In this document: piece after piece, positions 7,700 through 18,096 of the stretch
How positions within the stretch are numbered: the stretch's first letter is position 1
Layout of the letters: each line of letters opens with the position of its first letter
Origin: Alphaproteobacteria bacterium
GTDB lineage: Bacteria; Pseudomonadota; Alphaproteobacteria; Micropepsales; Micropepsaceae
Length of the DNA stretch: 64,000 nt
Direction of reading: 5' to 3'
NCBI GenBank assembly: GCA_016125165.1
Contig: WGMH01000001.1
Coordinates: forward strand, 496,001 to 560,000
Notes under the pieces: generated by a model
What the model was told of the DNA's origin: nothing
The model's input: the letters and a program-made list of their open reading frames with translations, nothing else
Database searches by the model: none
Program-made: the position numbers and the translations under genes

Positions 7700-8713
7700 C
7701 TATTTGAATGTGTCTTTGTAGCTCCAGGCGTTGCCGAGCGTTTCGGCCTCGTAGACACCGCGCGCGATGGCGCGGGCAAGACAGTCAGCGGCAATCGTGC
7801 CCAGCCGCATCACCTCGCGATGGCGCGGCTCCGTGATCGGCTTCTTGCCGGTGGAGAGCGAAAAAACAATGTCGCCATCCGTCGGCGCATGCACCGGCCT
7901 GAGCGCACGCGCAAAGCCATCCGCCGCCATGATGACGAGGCGCTTCAGTTCAACCCGCGTGAGATCGGCATCGGTCGCAACCGCCGCGATTGTGGTGTTC
8001 GCCTTCGGTCGTGGTGCGCCCTTCATGTCGGAAGGCAGATCGAGCGGCATGTCCGCCGCTTTCTGTTTGGGGAAACGCCCGCCGAATTCGCTGTTCTGCT
8101 CAAAAGGGAATGCCCAGAACACATCGCTACCGGGCATGATGGGCGAGCCCACCGAATTCACCGCAACGATAGCGCCCACGGTGAAGCCGTCATCGGTCAC
8201 CCATGAGGCGCTGCCGACGCCGCCCTTGTAGATTCCCGATGTCGCGCCGAGGCCCGCGCCATGATTGCCGAGCTTGAAATCCACGCCCGCATTGTGCGCA
8301 GCCTTTGCACCAAGCGCGCGATAGGGCGTTTCCTCGCCCCAATCCTTGTTCCCGCCATTGGCGAGATCGAAAAGAATCGCGCCCGACACGATGGGCACAA
8401 GCGGAACGCCGGGCGCTATTTCAAAGCCGCGCCCCATCGCGCGCAGCACACCCTGCACACCGCCCGGCGCATCGAGCCCGAATGCAGAGCCGCCGGAAAG
8501 CACGATGGCATCCACGCCTCCCGCCAGATTGACGGGCTCGAGCGCTTCCACATCGCGTGTGCCGGGGGCACCGCCACGAATATCGGCCGCAGCGGCCATG
8601 GGCGCATCGGACATGATCACCGTAACGCCCGTACGCACGATATGGTCTTCGGCCTGCCCCACCAGAAGACCGTCCACATCGGTAATGAGATTGCGCTTGC
8701 CTGGTCCCGCCAT
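7700..8713 (-). CDS. P1 (DmpA/NylC-like) family autoprocessing hydrolase
   Basis: 337 residues from ATG 8713, where homology begins (KRNLITDVDGLLVGQAED). The family folds as N-terminal-nucleophile hydrolases that cut themselves; here the site is ANTTIAAVATDA, predicting cleavage between N239 and T240 so Thr becomes the nucleophile, as in nylon-oligomer hydrolase NylC. GSAFGLDAPGG and GNHGAGLGATSG are conserved glycine-rich segments. Natural substrates may be small peptides or amides. It heads an operon with the dienelactone hydrolase and DUF938 gene and is divergent from gamma-glutamyltransferase across 43 bp. The frame is open upstream to 9001 but that stretch is antisense to ggt. Confidence 0.88.
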   Translation of the reverse strand: MAGPGKRNLITDVDGLLVGQAEDHIVRTGVTVIMSDAPMAAAADIRGGAPGTRDVEALEPVNLAGGVDAIVLSGGSAFGLDAPGGVQGVLRAMGRGFEIAPGVPLVPIVSGAILFDLANGGNKDWGEETPYRALGAKAAHNAGVDFKLGNHGAGLGATSGIYKGGVGSASWVTDDGFTVGAIVAVNSVGSPIMPGSDVFWAFPFEQNSEFGGRFPKQKAADMPLDLPSDMKGAPRPKANTTIAAVATDADLTRVELKRLVIMAADGFARALRPVHAPTDGDIVFSLSTGKKPITEPRHREVMRLGTIAADCLARAIARGVYEAETLGNAWSYKDTFK

Positions 8714-8756
8714 GGAGGCGACGTTAGCCGCCGTGCCCGAGCGGGAAAAGAGAACG

Positions 8757-10463
8757 ATGATGAAATTGCGCTGTGTGCTTCGCTTTGTGCTGACGGTTCC
8801 CCTGTTGTTCGCGGCGGGCGCCACACAAGCGGAAGTTCCCGCCAAGTCGCACATGATCGCATCGGCCAATCCGCATGCCTCCGAGGCGGGACTTGCGATG
8901 CTGCGCAAGGGTGGATCTGCGGTGGACGCTGCCATCGCCGCGCAGATGGTGCTGACGCTGGTGGAGCCGGAATCCTCCGGCATCGGTGGCGGCGCCTTCA
9001 TGATGCTGTTCGATCCGAAAAGCGGTCAGGTGACGAGTTTTGACGGCCGCGAAACCGCGCCTGCATCGGCAACGCCACGCATGTTCCTGAAAGCTGACGG
9101 CACACCGATGAAACATGCCGAGGCCATTCCGGGCGGCCTCTCCGTTGGCGTGCCCGGCGTGCTCGCCATGATGGAATTGGCGCACAAGCGCTATGGCAGA
9201 CTGCCGTGGGCAACGCTGTTTCAGCCCGCCATCGACCTGGCGCAAAACGGGTTCAAGGTGGGCAAGAAGCTGGCCGCCACCATTCGCGCCTATCCGCAAA
9301 TGGCGCAGATGCCGGACATCAAGCGCTATTTCTATCACAAGGACGCATCGCCACTGAACGAAGGCGAGGTTCTGAAAAATCCCGAACTGGCGGCCACGCT
9401 GCGCCTGATTGCCAAAGGCGGTGCAAAAGCATTTTACAACGGACCGATTGCGGCGGCGATCGTGGACAAGGTGCAGAACGCGCCGGTCAACAAGGCCGGC
9501 ATGACGCTGGCCGATCTTGCTGCCTATCATCCGGCCGAGCGGGCGCCGGTGTGCGGCACCTATCGTACGTACAAATTGTGCTCGATGGCCCCGCCAAGCT
9601 CAGGCGGCGTGGCGGTGTTGCAGATACTTGGCATGCTGGAACGCTTCTCCAGCGAGAACCTCAAACCCGGAACACTATCGGGCACGCATCTGTTTGCCGA
9701 AGCCAGCCGCCTCGCCTTTGCGGACCGTGCGAAATATCTGGGCGATCCGGATTTCATTCACGTGCCGGTGTGGGGGCTGACGCAGAAATCCTATCTCGCC
9801 GAACGCTCGGCGCTGATCGATCCGGCGAAAGACATGGGCACGGCTGCTGCGGGTACACCGCCGGTACGCGGCGCATCGCTTGATTTCGCGCCACAGCGCA
9901 CGCCGCAACTGCCCGGCACCAGCCACATGTCCATTGTCGACGACAAAGGCATGGTGGTTTCGATGACCACCACGGTGGAATTCGTGTTCGGTTCGGAAAT
10001 GATGGCCAGAGGCTTCTTCCTGAACAACCAGCTCACCGACTTCTCGTTCGAGCCGGAGATTGACGGCAAGCCTGTGGCCAACAGGCCGGAAGCCGGCAAG
10101 CGGCCGCTTTCGGCGATGTCGCCAACCATCGTGTTCAATCCGGATGGGAGCTTCAAAATCGCGGCAGGCTCCCCGGGCGGACCGATGATCATCGAATATG
10201 TGGCAGGCGCGCTGATCGCAATGCTGGACGCGGGCAAGACCCCACAGCAAGCCGCAGGTCTGCCGCATGCTGCGAATCCGAACGGGCCAACAATTCTGGA
10301 AAAGGATACACCGCTGCTGGCGCTTGTTCCGGAATTGACGGCAATGGGTCATCGCCCGGTTCCCGCCACGTTGGAAAGCGGGCTGAACATCATCGAAAGA
10401 ACAACAGACGGTTATATCGGCGGCTCCGATCCGAGACGCGATGGCGTGGCGCTGGGCGATTAG
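8757..10463 (+). CDS. ggt: Gamma-glutamyltransferase
   Basis: 568 residues from ATG 8757 (a second ATG follows at 8760), preceded by AAAAGAGAA. Signal peptide about 1-25 ending ATQA, so periplasmic. The large-subunit N-terminus has MIASANPHASEAGLAML and GGSAVDAAIA; GIGGGAFM follows. The autoprocessing site and nucleophile Thr is T388 in GTSHMSIVD, and the small subunit has PSSGG upstream and SAMSPTIVF-GSPGG downstream, all standard for the family. It hydrolyses gamma-glutamyl bonds of glutathione and related compounds. The 3' end overlaps the convergent tam gene by 4 bases. Confidence 0.95.
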   Translation: MMKLRCVLRFVLTVPLLFAAGATQAEVPAKSHMIASANPHASEAGLAMLRKGGSAVDAAIAAQMVLTLVEPESSGIGGGAFMMLFDPKSGQVTSFDGRETAPASATPRMFLKADGTPMKHAEAIPGGLSVGVPGVLAMMELAHKRYGRLPWATLFQPAIDLAQNGFKVGKKLAATIRAYPQMAQMPDIKRYFYHKDASPLNEGEVLKNPELAATLRLIAKGGAKAFYNGPIAAAIVDKVQNAPVNKAGMTLADLAAYHPAERAPVCGTYRTYKLCSMAPPSSGGVAVLQILGMLERFSSENLKPGTLSGTHLFAEASRLAFADRAKYLGDPDFIHVPVWGLTQKSYLAERSALIDPAKDMGTAAAGTPPVRGASLDFAPQRTPQLPGTSHMSIVDDKGMVVSMTTTVEFVFGSEMMARGFFLNNQLTDFSFEPEIDGKPVANRPEAGKRPLSAMSPTIVFNPDGSFKIAAGSPGGPMIIEYVAGALIAMLDAGKTPQQAAGLPHAANPNGPTILEKDTPLLALVPELTAMGHRPVPATLESGLNIIERTTDGYIGGSDPRRDGVALGD

Positions 10464-11221
10464 GGCCGGGCAACAAGGAACAGGCGTTTGAAGGGAAAAA
10501 GCGTCCTGCCATCCGCGCGCTTCGGATAGGCTTCGCGCAAGCGTGCGGCATAGCGCGCGATGAACCCCTCACGCTCGGCCCCATGCAGCGCCTGCACGAA
10601 GGGCCGCAATCCGGTGCCGCTCACCCAGCGCAGAACCGGATCATCGCCTTCCAGCACATGCTGATATTCGGTTTCCCAGATATCGAGAGATGAGGAGAGC
10701 GGCGCGAGGATGTCGTAATAGTATTCAGGCGTGTGCGCGTTGATGTTGCGCACGTTGGACAGTCGTGCGGCCCATGGCCCTTCCGCTGCGACCACACGCA
10801 TAAGCGCATGTGACGGCGCATCGAAGTTTCGCGGAATCTGAAAAGCGAATGTGCCGCCCTTCGCGGCATGCGTCATCAATCGCGGCAGCAGCGTCTTGTG
10901 ATCCGGCAGCCATTGCAGCGTGGCATTCGAGAAGATCACGTCGCAGGGCGTATCTGGCGACCAAGATGCGACGTCCGCCAACGTGAACCGCGCCTTTACG
11001 CCGGACGCCTTGGCTTCGGTGATCATATCCGGCGAAGACTCAACGCCTTCGATATCGGCGTGTGGCCAGCGTGCCGCCAGCAGCGCGGTGGAATTGCCCG
11101 GCCCGCATCCGAGATCGGCAACGCGCCCGGGTGCATCGTTTGGAATGCGCGCGAGCAACTCCGCGGCGGGGCGTGTGCGCTCCGATGCGAACGCCATATA
11201 GACCTTCGGATCCCAACTCAT
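10460..11221 (-). CDS. tam: Trans-aconitate 2-methyltransferase
   Basis: 253 residues. Starts [25 protein letters not shown], diagnostic for Tam, followed by SAM motif I VADLGCGPGNST and VIFSNATLQWLPDH. It methylates trans-aconitate, a spontaneous aconitase inhibitor, in the cytosol. The start ATG overlaps the stop of the upstream histidine kinase (11218-11221), so both are probably cotranscribed, although no functional link between them is obvious. Full length for the family. Confidence 0.93.
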   Translation of the reverse strand: MSWDPKVYMAFASERTRPAAELLARIPNDAPGRVADLGCGPGNSTALLAARWPHADIEGVESSPDMITEAKASGVKARFTLADVASWSPDTPCDVIFSNATLQWLPDHKTLLPRLMTHAAKGGTFAFQIPRNFDAPSHALMRVVAAEGPWAARLSNVRNINAHTPEYYYDILAPLSSSLDIWETEYQHVLEGDDPVLRWVSGTGLRPFVQALHGAEREGFIARYAARLREAYPKRADGRTLFPFKRLFLVARP

Positions 11222-12669
11222 GCGCGCGCCTCCCGGTCCGGTATGACAATGCGAAAGCGGGTGCCATTTGCACCTGTCTCCACCAGCACGAGATCGCCGC
11301 CATGTGCCCGCGCCAGATCGCGCGCGATGGCAAGACCGAGACCCGACCCACCCGGCTTGGCGGCGCTGGCGAAGGGCTGAAAGAGCCGCGCTTTCGCCGC
11401 TTCGGGAAGACCCGGCCCACTATCGGCCACATCAATGCGCACAATGTTTCCATCGCGCACCGCTTCCACCCATATTTCCCCACCCTTGATCGACAGCGCC
11501 TCGGCGGCATTGCGGATCAGATTGAGGAGGATTCGGAAGAGCTGCTCGGCATCGGCATCCACTTCCAGCGCAGGATCGATTTGCGATTTGAACCGCAGCG
11601 ATTCTTCCAGAGCACGCCCCGAGATAGCGCTGACCGCCGCTTCCTCCACCAGCGGATCGAGCTTCAGCTTCTTGCGCGCCGGGGGAGGTTCATCGGCACG
11701 GCCATAGCGCAGCGTGTTGGTGGCAAGGGAGACGGCACGGTCGATGCTGGCCACAAGGCGCGGCGCAAGCCGCTGCACCACCGGATCCTCACTGGCCGAA
11801 AGCCGGTCGGAAGCGATCTGCGCACTGGAGAGGATGTTGCGCAGGTCGTGCTGGATTTTTGCCACCGCCGCCCCCAGCGCCGCCAACCTGCCCCTCTGCT
11901 GAATGAAGCCGTAGATGTCGCGCTGCATGATGGCGAGCTCACGTTCGGCAATGCCGATTTCATCGCCGCGCGACGATGCCGTGATGATGCGCGATGGGTC
12001 TTCCGGATTTTCGCGGAATGAGGTCATGGCGCGGGTGATATTGGCCATCGGCCGCACCAGCACGAAATAGAGACTGAGGAAAACGAGGATGGCGGTAACA
12101 AACGAGATCATCAGCGCCAGCAACATTGTGCGGCCCGCATAGGCCGTGAGATCGGACGCCACCGGTTCTTCGTTCACCACCACTTCGATGGCTTCCGCGC
12201 CCTTGATGCGCGTTTTGGCGATGACCCGCAGAACCCGGTGCCCGCCTTCCATCAGGCAATCGAACGCTTCGGCCATTTCCGTAAAAAGATTGGCGCTGCG
12301 CAGATCGATCACGCGGTCGATGGTGCTGGGGACAGCCTTGGGCAGAAACAATTCGCGCTGATAGGCGCGCTTCAACATCACTGCCATCGCCCCGGCACGA
12401 TCCAGCAATTGCGCACGCAGATTTTCGGACAGCCGTTCCTGCTCCACTTCGGTGAAGGGCAGGATCGCGATTTCCGCGCTCTCCACATGGGCGCGCAACA
12501 GACTCTCGTGATAGCGGCCAATGGACGGCAGGAAGATGAGCACTTCCGTGATCATCACGAAAAGCACCGTTAACAGCAGCAGGCGGCCAGAGAGGCTGTG
12601 AGCGACGAGCCTCCAGGCGTCGCGCAACACAGGAGCGATGCGAACCGGCATGCGCGAATAGAGCATCAA
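11218..12669 (-). CDS. HAMP-containing sensor histidine kinase
   Basis: 483 residues. Two membrane segments (about 27-48 and 180-203) bracket a periplasmic sensing region of about 130 residues; then a HAMP-like linker, a HisKA region with phospho-acceptor in [12 protein letters not shown], and an ATPase domain with [10 protein letters not shown] (N box), DSGPGLP (G1) and [12 protein letters not shown] (G2). No response regulator is adjacent; the downstream gene is tam. It is therefore an orphan kinase whose partner is encoded elsewhere. The upstream 207-bp gap separates it from the divergent rpmH promoter. Confidence 0.92.
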   Translation of the reverse strand: MMLYSRMPVRIAPVLRDAWRLVAHSLSGRLLLLTVLFVMITEVLIFLPSIGRYHESLLRAHVESAEIAILPFTEVEQERLSENLRAQLLDRAGAMAVMLKRAYQRELFLPKAVPSTIDRVIDLRSANLFTEMAEAFDCLMEGGHRVLRVIAKTRIKGAEAIEVVVNEEPVASDLTAYAGRTMLLALMISFVTAILVFLSLYFVLVRPMANITRAMTSFRENPEDPSRIITASSRGDEIGIAERELAIMQRDIYGFIQQRGRLAALGAAVAKIQHDLRNILSSAQIASDRLSASEDPVVQRLAPRLVASIDRAVSLATNTLRYGRADEPPPARKKLKLDPLVEEAAVSAISGRALEESLRFKSQIDPALEVDADAEQLFRILLNLIRNAAEALSIKGGEIWVEAVRDGNIVRIDVADSGPGLPEAAKARLFQPFASAAKPGGSGLGLAIARDLARAHGGDLVLVETGANGTRFRIVIPDREARA

Positions 12670-12795
12670 GACAGCGCCAAGCGGAAGCGGTTCCGGACCG
12701 CAATTTCCGCAGCGAATCCTTGCAGGGATTCAAGGTTGTGTGATTGGACCAGAACCAATGGAACCAATACCTTACCGGACCTCTCCACGGGGCGG

Positions 12796-12824
12796 TTGAC
12801 AGGCCGGACCGGGCTATTTAGAAG
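12796..12824 (+). promoter_or_regulatory. Putative rpmH operon promoter
   Basis: TTGACA (12796-12801) with TAGAAG (12819-12824) at a 17-bp spacing; the -10 is a weak match and overlaps TATTTA (12815-12820). It lies about 50 bases upstream of rpmH. The remainder of the 12670-12876 gap shows no gene. Confidence 0.4.
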
Positions 12825-12876
12825 CACCGCTCCCTTGGAAAGAGGCCCATTTTCGGGTCCCCGCGGAGGAGAGGTC

Positions 12877-13011
12877 ATGAAGCGCACGTATCAACCGAGC
12901 AAGCTTGTCCGCAAGCGCCGCCACGGCTTTCGCGCACGCATGGCCACGAAGGGCGGCCGCAAGGTGCTTGCACGCCGCCGCGCGCATGGGCGCGCCAAGC
13001 TCTCGGCCTGA
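12877..13011 (+). CDS. rpmH: 50S ribosomal protein L34
   Basis: 44 residues, beginning [19 protein letters not shown] and ending in a basic [11 protein letters not shown] tail; full length for L34. GGAGGAGAGG directly precedes the ATG at 12877. It heads the conserved string rpmH-rnpA-yidD-yidC. Confidence 0.98.
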   Translation: MKRTYQPSKLVRKRRHGFRARMATKGGRKVLARRRAHGRAKLSA

Positions 13012-13039
13012 GGGCCGGCCCGAGACGGGCGAGAAATCG

Positions 13040-13408
13040 TTGAAAATCAATCGCTTGAAGGTTCGTGCGGATTTTTTGCGCGTGGCCAGGGGCATTCGCC
13101 GCTCCCGCCCCTCCCTGACACTCGAAACCTGCCCGACACCAGACGCCGCCCGTCAACCGGATGCGTTGCGGGCCGGATTCACGGCCAGCCGCAAAGTGGG
13201 CGGTGCCGTGGAACGCAACCGGGCCAAACGGCGGATGCGGGCCGCCGCTGCGGCCACGCTGCCCCTTTTAGGTGAGGCAGGGCACGACTATGTATTGGTC
13301 GCCCGCCGGGAAACGCTCACCCGCGATTTTGCTGGGCTTCTGGACGATCTGAGTGCCCTTCTGAGCGCCGTGCATGCGGCGGAAAAACGGGCAGCCGCCC
13401 ATGCGTGA
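13040..13408 (+). CDS. rnpA: Ribonuclease P protein component
   Basis: 122 residues from TTG 13040, chosen because RnpA homology starts at [15 protein letters not shown] and a GCGAG lies just upstream; the frame is open further upstream inside rpmH (ATG 12905), but that part is not conserved-looking. [21 protein letters not shown] is the RNR motif that binds RNase P RNA. The protein assists tRNA 5' maturation. It starts 28 bases after rpmH and its end overlaps yidD. Confidence 0.92.
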   Translation: MKINRLKVRADFLRVARGIRRSRPSLTLETCPTPDAARQPDALRAGFTASRKVGGAVERNRAKRRMRAAAAATLPLLGEAGHDYVLVARRETLTRDFAGLLDDLSALLSAVHAAEKRAAAHA

Positions 13409-13676
13409 AACCCCTCGCCGAGGACTTTCCGCCGTTGCCGCCGGAGCGCTGATTGCGCCTATCCGCTTCTACCGGAGATTCATCTCGCCCATGTTTCCAC
13501 CGGCCTGCCGCTTCGAGCCCACCTGTTCGCGCTATGCGATAGAGGCCATTGAAGTGCATGGTCCGATCAAGGGCGCGGCGCTGGCGCTGCGCCGTCTCTT
13601 GCGTTGCCATCCCATCACCTGGCTCGGCGGTTCGTCGGGCTTCGATCCCGTTCCACCTCACAAGAAGCCATTATGA
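13401..13676 (+). CDS. yidD: Membrane protein insertion efficiency factor YidD
   Basis: 91 residues from ATG 13401 (an in-frame ATG at 13374 would add 9). The core [34 protein letters not shown] is the YidD signature with its conserved Cys pair, ending with [21 protein letters not shown]. It is a small membrane-associated protein that aids YidC-dependent insertion. It overlaps the end of rnpA by 8 bases and the start of yidC by 4. Confidence 0.93.
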   Translation: MRETPRRGLSAVAAGALIAPIRFYRRFISPMFPPACRFEPTCSRYAIEAIEVHGPIKGAALALRRLLRCHPITWLGGSSGFDPVPPHKKPL

Positions 13677-15466
13677 ACCAGGACAATCGCAACATCATTC
13701 TCGCCGTCGTGCTTTCCGCCATTGTTCTGTTCGGGTGGGAATATTTCGTCGGCCGCCCGCAGATGAACGCGCAGCAGACCAAGCAGGCTGAACTCGCCAA
13801 ACAGGAAAAGACCGCCACACCGGCCGGCCCCGCCGCTGCGCCGAATCTTCCAGCCGCCACGCCGGCCACGATGTCGCGCGAGCAGGCGTTGAAGAACTCC
13901 GGCGCGCGCGTGACGATCGACACACCGACGGTGGATGGATCGCTGCTTCTGAAAGGCGCCCGCTTCGACGATCTGCGATTGAAGAAATATCGCGAGACGC
14001 TCGATCCCAAGAGCCCGGAAATCGTGCTGTTCGCGCCCGACAGCACGCAATATCCCTATTACGCCATTTCCGGCTGGCTGGCCGAACAGAATGCCGGCGT
14101 GAAGACCCCCGACAACGACACGGTGTGGTCGCTCAAAAGCGGCAAAGTGCTTTCGCCCGGCAACCCGGTGACGCTCGAATGGAACAACGGTCAGGGCCTG
14201 ACCTTCACCCGCATCATCACCATTGACGACAAGTACATGTTCACCATCGCCGATGCGGTGACGAATGCGAGCGGCAAGCAGGTGACGCTCTATCCTTACG
14301 CATCTGTTGTGCGCAAAGGCATTCCGAAGGAGCAGCATTACTGGGTGCTGCATGAAGGCTTTGTGGGCGTTGTCGATGGCAGCGCCAAATATACGAAGTA
14401 TGACGCGATGAAGCCGGAGGAGGAGCCGCAACACTTTACCTCCACCGGCGGCTGGCTCGGCATCACCGACAAATACTGGATGGCGGTTGCCATTCCGAAC
14501 CAGAATGAACAGTTCACCGGCGAATACAAAGTCACCGGAACCGAAGCGCACACCAACTATCAGGCGGACTACAGCCTTGCGCCGCGCAAGGTTGCGCCCG
14601 GCAAGACGGTTTCCGTCAATCACCGGCTGTTTGCAGGGGCCAAGATCGTTTCGGTGCTGCGCGGCTATGAAAACGCCGACAAGATCGACAAATTCGATCT
14701 TGCCATCGACTGGGGCTGGTTCTGGTTCCTGACCAAACCGATCTTCCTGGGTATCGACTGGTTCTACAAACTCGTCGGCAATTTCGGCGTGGCCATTCTT
14801 CTTCTGACGGTGCTCATCAAGCTCGCCTTCTTTCCGCTGGCCGATGCTTCCTATCGCTCGATGGGCAAGATGAAAAAGGTGCAGCCCGAGATGGAGCGCA
14901 TTCGCGAGCGTTTCGCCGACGACAAGATGCGCCAGCAGCAGGAGATGATGGAGCTCTACAAGCGCGAAAAGGTGAACCCGGTCGGCGGCTGTCTGCCAAT
15001 GCTGCTGCAGATTCCGGTGTTCTTCTCACTCTACAAAGTGCTGTTCGTGACCATCGAAATGCGGCACGCACCGTTTTTCGGCTGGATCCACGATCTCTCC
15101 GCGCCCGATCCGACGACGATCATGAATCTGTTCGGGCTCATCCCGTATGATCCCCACCACATCCTGCCGGCCTTTGTGAACATCGGAATCTGGCCGATCC
15201 TCATGGGCTTCACGCAGTGGGTGACGATGAAACTGAACCCCGCGCCGACCGATCCGGTACAAGCGCGCATGTTCGCGTTCATGCCGCTGATCTTCACCTT
15301 CATGATGGCGACGTTCCCCTCCGGCCTCATCATCTACTGGACATGGAACAACATCCTGACGGGCCTGCAGCAATACGCGATGATGAAGCGGCAGGGCGTT
15401 GAAGTTCACCTGTTCAAGAATCTGAAGCTGCCCGCGTTCCTGGGCGGCGGGTCATCGGAGAAGTAG
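13673..15466 (+). CDS. yidC: Membrane protein insertase YidC/Oxa1
   Basis: 597 residues from ATG 13673 (ATGA overlap with yidD). An N-terminal transmembrane helix ([19 protein letters not shown]) is followed by a Pro/Ala-rich linker and the large periplasmic domain, then the conserved membrane core from about residue 360 ([53 protein letters not shown]). It inserts membrane proteins alone or with SecYEG. Gram-negative long form, full length. Confidence 0.97.
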   Translation: MNQDNRNIILAVVLSAIVLFGWEYFVGRPQMNAQQTKQAELAKQEKTATPAGPAAAPNLPAATPATMSREQALKNSGARVTIDTPTVDGSLLLKGARFDDLRLKKYRETLDPKSPEIVLFAPDSTQYPYYAISGWLAEQNAGVKTPDNDTVWSLKSGKVLSPGNPVTLEWNNGQGLTFTRIITIDDKYMFTIADAVTNASGKQVTLYPYASVVRKGIPKEQHYWVLHEGFVGVVDGSAKYTKYDAMKPEEEPQHFTSTGGWLGITDKYWMAVAIPNQNEQFTGEYKVTGTEAHTNYQADYSLAPRKVAPGKTVSVNHRLFAGAKIVSVLRGYENADKIDKFDLAIDWGWFWFLTKPIFLGIDWFYKLVGNFGVAILLLTVLIKLAFFPLADASYRSMGKMKKVQPEMERIRERFADDKMRQQQEMMELYKREKVNPVGGCLPMLLQIPVFFSLYKVLFVTIEMRHAPFFGWIHDLSAPDPTTIMNLFGLIPYDPHHILPAFVNIGIWPILMGFTQWVTMKLNPAPTDPVQARMFAFMPLIFTFMMATFPSGLIIYWTWNNILTGLQQYAMMKRQGVEVHLFKNLKLPAFLGGGSSEK

Positions 15467-16104
15467 TGAGCGCGCCCGACAGCGAAGCGGTTCGCAAGCT
15501 CTTCGCCGGCGCCTGCGAATTCGTGGCGGGCGCCGCCGATATTGATGCGATTCCGCCAGCCAGCCTGCCGGAAGTGGCTTTTGTTGGCCGCTCCAACGCG
15601 GGCAAGTCGAGTCTCATCAACGCGCTGACGGGCCGCAATGCGCTGGCGCGGGTATCGCAGAATCCCGGGCGCACGCGGCAGATCAACTTCTTCGATCTGG
15701 GTGGCGTGGTGATGCTGGCGGATCTGCCCGGCTATGGCTTCGCCCGCGTCTCCAAGGCCGAAGGCGAACGTTGGCGCGAGCTGATCTTTTCGTATCTGCG
15801 CGGTCGCGCAAGCCTGAAACGTGTGGCCCTGCTCATCGACGCGCGCCGCGGGCTGATGGAAAGCGACCGCGAGGTGATGACACTGATGGATCGCGCCGCC
15901 GTTTCCTACCTGCTGGTGCTGACCAAGGCCGACACGCTGAAGGCGCAGGAGGCCGAGCACGTGGCCGCCGGGGTACTGGCCGAATCCCGGGCGCACCCCG
16001 CCGCCTATCCTGACGTGATCGTCACGTCGGCCGAAAAGGGGCTGGGGCTGGACCTTTTGCGCATGCATATCGCCGATCTCTCGATGGCTCCCCCGCCGTC
16101 CTGA
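15466..16104 (+). CDS. engB: Ribosome biogenesis GTPase YihA/YsxC (EngB)
   Basis: 212 residues from GTG 15466, overlapping the yidC TAG by one base. GTPase motifs: G1 GRSNAGKSS, G2 NPGRTRQINFF, G3 DLPGYG, G4 TKAD. It is needed for 50S subunit assembly. GTG is the first start after the yidC stop and gives the usual length. Confidence 0.95.
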   Translation: MSAPDSEAVRKLFAGACEFVAGAADIDAIPPASLPEVAFVGRSNAGKSSLINALTGRNALARVSQNPGRTRQINFFDLGGVVMLADLPGYGFARVSKAEGERWRELIFSYLRGRASLKRVALLIDARRGLMESDREVMTLMDRAAVSYLLVLTKADTLKAQEAEHVAAGVLAESRAHPAAYPDVIVTSAEKGLGLDLLRMHIADLSMAPPPS

Positions 16105-16165
16105 GCTGCCGCTGGCCCACCCCTGACGTTTCGGTTATAAGCTCCAAAATCGCCCGAGGTTGAGT

Positions 16166-17092
16166 ATGGCACTGCAGGATGATGTCGGTCAGGACCGCAA
16201 CATGCGGGTGCTGGCACGTTGGCGGCAAACCGCGCGTGTTCTCGTCGAGGCGCTACCCTACATTCTGAAATACGATCACCGCACCATCGTGGTGAAGTAT
16301 GGCGGCAACGCCATGGACGACGCCATCGCCGACAATTTCTCGCAGGACATCGTGCTGATGAAGCAGACCGGCATTGATCCGGTCGTGGTGCATGGCGGTG
16401 GCCCGCAGATCGGCGCGATGCTGAAGAAGCTGAACATCTCCTCAGCCTTCATTGACGGCCTGCGTGTAACCGACGAAGCGGCCATCGGCGTGGTGGAGAT
16501 GGTGCTCACGGGCACCATCAACAAACAGATCGTTTCGGGCATCAACAAGGCTGGCGGCAAGGCCGTGGGCATTTCGGGCAAGGACGGCAATCTCGTCGTC
16601 GCGCGCAAGCTGATGCGCATGAAAATGGACCCGCAGACGCTGGAAAAAAAGCCGGTCGATCTGGGCTATGTCGGCGAGCCGGAAAAGGTGAACCCCGAAG
16701 TGCTGAAGACCTTCATCGCTTCAGACCTCATTCCTGTGATTGCGCCCATCGGCGTGGGACGCGCGGGGGAGACATACAACATCAACGCCGACACGGTGGC
16801 CGGTTCGGTGGCAAGCGCCGTGAACGCGGCGCGCCTGATCCTGCTGACCGATGTGGAAGGTGTTCTGGACCGCGATGGAAAACTCATTCCGCACCTGACG
16901 GTTGCCGAAGCGAAGAAGCTGATCGAAGACGGAACGATTTCCGGCGGCATGATCCCCAAGATCGAAACCGCCATCGATGCGGTTGTCGGCGGTGTGGATG
17001 CCGCTGTCATCCTGGATGGACGCATCCCGCATGTGCTGCTGCTCGAACTTTTCACCGAGCACGGCGCAGGCACGATGATCACCAGGGAATGA
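16166..17092 (+). CDS. argB: Acetylglutamate kinase
   Basis: 308 residues from ATG 16166, with CGAGG about 6 bases upstream (a TTG at 16160 is in frame but less well placed). Amino-acid kinase motifs: [36 protein letters not shown] and LTDVEGVLD. It phosphorylates N-acetylglutamate in the second step of arginine synthesis. The DUF1036 gene downstream overlaps its stop by 4 bases. Confidence 0.97.
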   Translation: MALQDDVGQDRNMRVLARWRQTARVLVEALPYILKYDHRTIVVKYGGNAMDDAIADNFSQDIVLMKQTGIDPVVVHGGGPQIGAMLKKLNISSAFIDGLRVTDEAAIGVVEMVLTGTINKQIVSGINKAGGKAVGISGKDGNLVVARKLMRMKMDPQTLEKKPVDLGYVGEPEKVNPEVLKTFIASDLIPVIAPIGVGRAGETYNINADTVAGSVASAVNAARLILLTDVEGVLDRDGKLIPHLTVAEAKKLIEDGTISGGMIPKIETAIDAVVGGVDAAVILDGRIPHVLLLELFTEHGAGTMITRE

Positions 17093-18096
17093 GCCGCCGC
17101 TTTCTGATGGCGCTTGGCGCGATGGTGGCGCTGGCATGGCCCGGCGCGGCGCAAGCGCAGCTTAAGCTCTGCAATCAGACGAGCTACGTGCTTTACACCG
17201 CGACCGGCGCGCTCGCGAACACCCAGATCGTCACGCATGGCTGGACCCGTGTGGTTCCGGGCGAATGCCGCGTCGTCGCCAATGAGCGATTGAGCGGGGC
17301 GATGTTCCTGCACGCACATTCCAGCCACGCCCATTCCGGTCCACCGCGCACATGGGGCGGAGCCTCACAGCTTTGCACCAAAGAAACCGATTTCAATCTT
17401 CAGGTGGCCGCCAATTTCCGCCGCTGCGAAAGCGACGACGCGTTCCTCACGCCCTTTGCCACGGTGGACACCAAGGGCAACGCGGCGTGGACGACGACGC
17501 TGACCGAATCCAGAGACATCAAAACCCTCGATGCGGCGCGCCATGCGGGAATCACACGGCTTTTGCGCGACATCGGCTATCCCGCCTCCGGACGCGGCGC
17601 CAATGAAGCGGTGCGAAGGGATGCGGCTCTCAAAGCCTTTCGCCAGCGCATGAAGCTCAGCGACAAGGCATCGCCGAACGATCTGTTCGATGCGCTCGAA
17701 ACCGAAGCCATGAAAGCGGCGGCACCGCAGGGCTACGCCATCTGCAACGACACCGGAAAGCCTGTGTGGGCGGCGCTGGCGCTGCCGGAAAACAAGCAAT
17801 GGGTGACGCGCGGCTGGTGGCAGATCGCGCCAGGCGGCTGCGCCAAGGCCATCACGGATCCCCTGAAATACGAAAAGGCCTATCTGCGCGTGGAACGCGG
17901 GCCCAAGCAGATCGTGGGCGGCAAGGCGAATTTCTGCGTGACCGACATCGAATTCGAAGTCTTCGGCCGTGATCGCTGCACCGAGCGGGGCTTGCGCGCG
18001 GCTGGCTTCGCCGAAACGCCCGTCAAGGGCCGCAGCGGCTATGCCGCGCACATCGCCGAGAGCGGGCTGGTTGCACCGGCTCCCACGCCGCGCTGA
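17089..18096 (+). CDS. Secreted DUF1036 protein with two repeats
   Basis: 335 residues with signal peptide (about 1-22, ending AAQA). Two DUF1036-like units are visible: [16 protein letters not shown]...[11 protein letters not shown] in the first half and [17 protein letters not shown]...[12 protein letters not shown] in the second, each with conserved Cys positions. Single-unit DUF1036 proteins are common in alphaproteobacteria; here a central helical region (about 140-205) joins two. Function is unknown; periplasmic or secreted. Translationally coupled to argB (ATGA), with no evident arginine-related role. Confidence 0.82.
   Translation: MSRRFLMALGAMVALAWPGAAQAQLKLCNQTSYVLYTATGALANTQIVTHGWTRVVPGECRVVANERLSGAMFLHAHSSHAHSGPPRTWGGASQLCTKETDFNLQVAANFRRCESDDAFLTPFATVDTKGNAAWTTTLTESRDIKTLDAARHAGITRLLRDIGYPASGRGANEAVRRDAALKAFRQRMKLSDKASPNDLFDALETEAMKAAAPQGYAICNDTGKPVWAALALPENKQWVTRGWWQIAPGGCAKAITDPLKYEKAYLRVERGPKQIVGGKANFCVTDIEFEVFGRDRCTERGLRAAGFAETPVKGRSGYAAHIAESGLVAPAPTPR

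Noticed and set aside
12905..13039. An rnpA start inside rpmH (ATG 12905), as in some bacteria with overlapping rpmH and rnpA
   Set aside because: The added residues do not look conserved and RnpA homology starts right after TTG 13040, which has a nearby ribosome-binding site.
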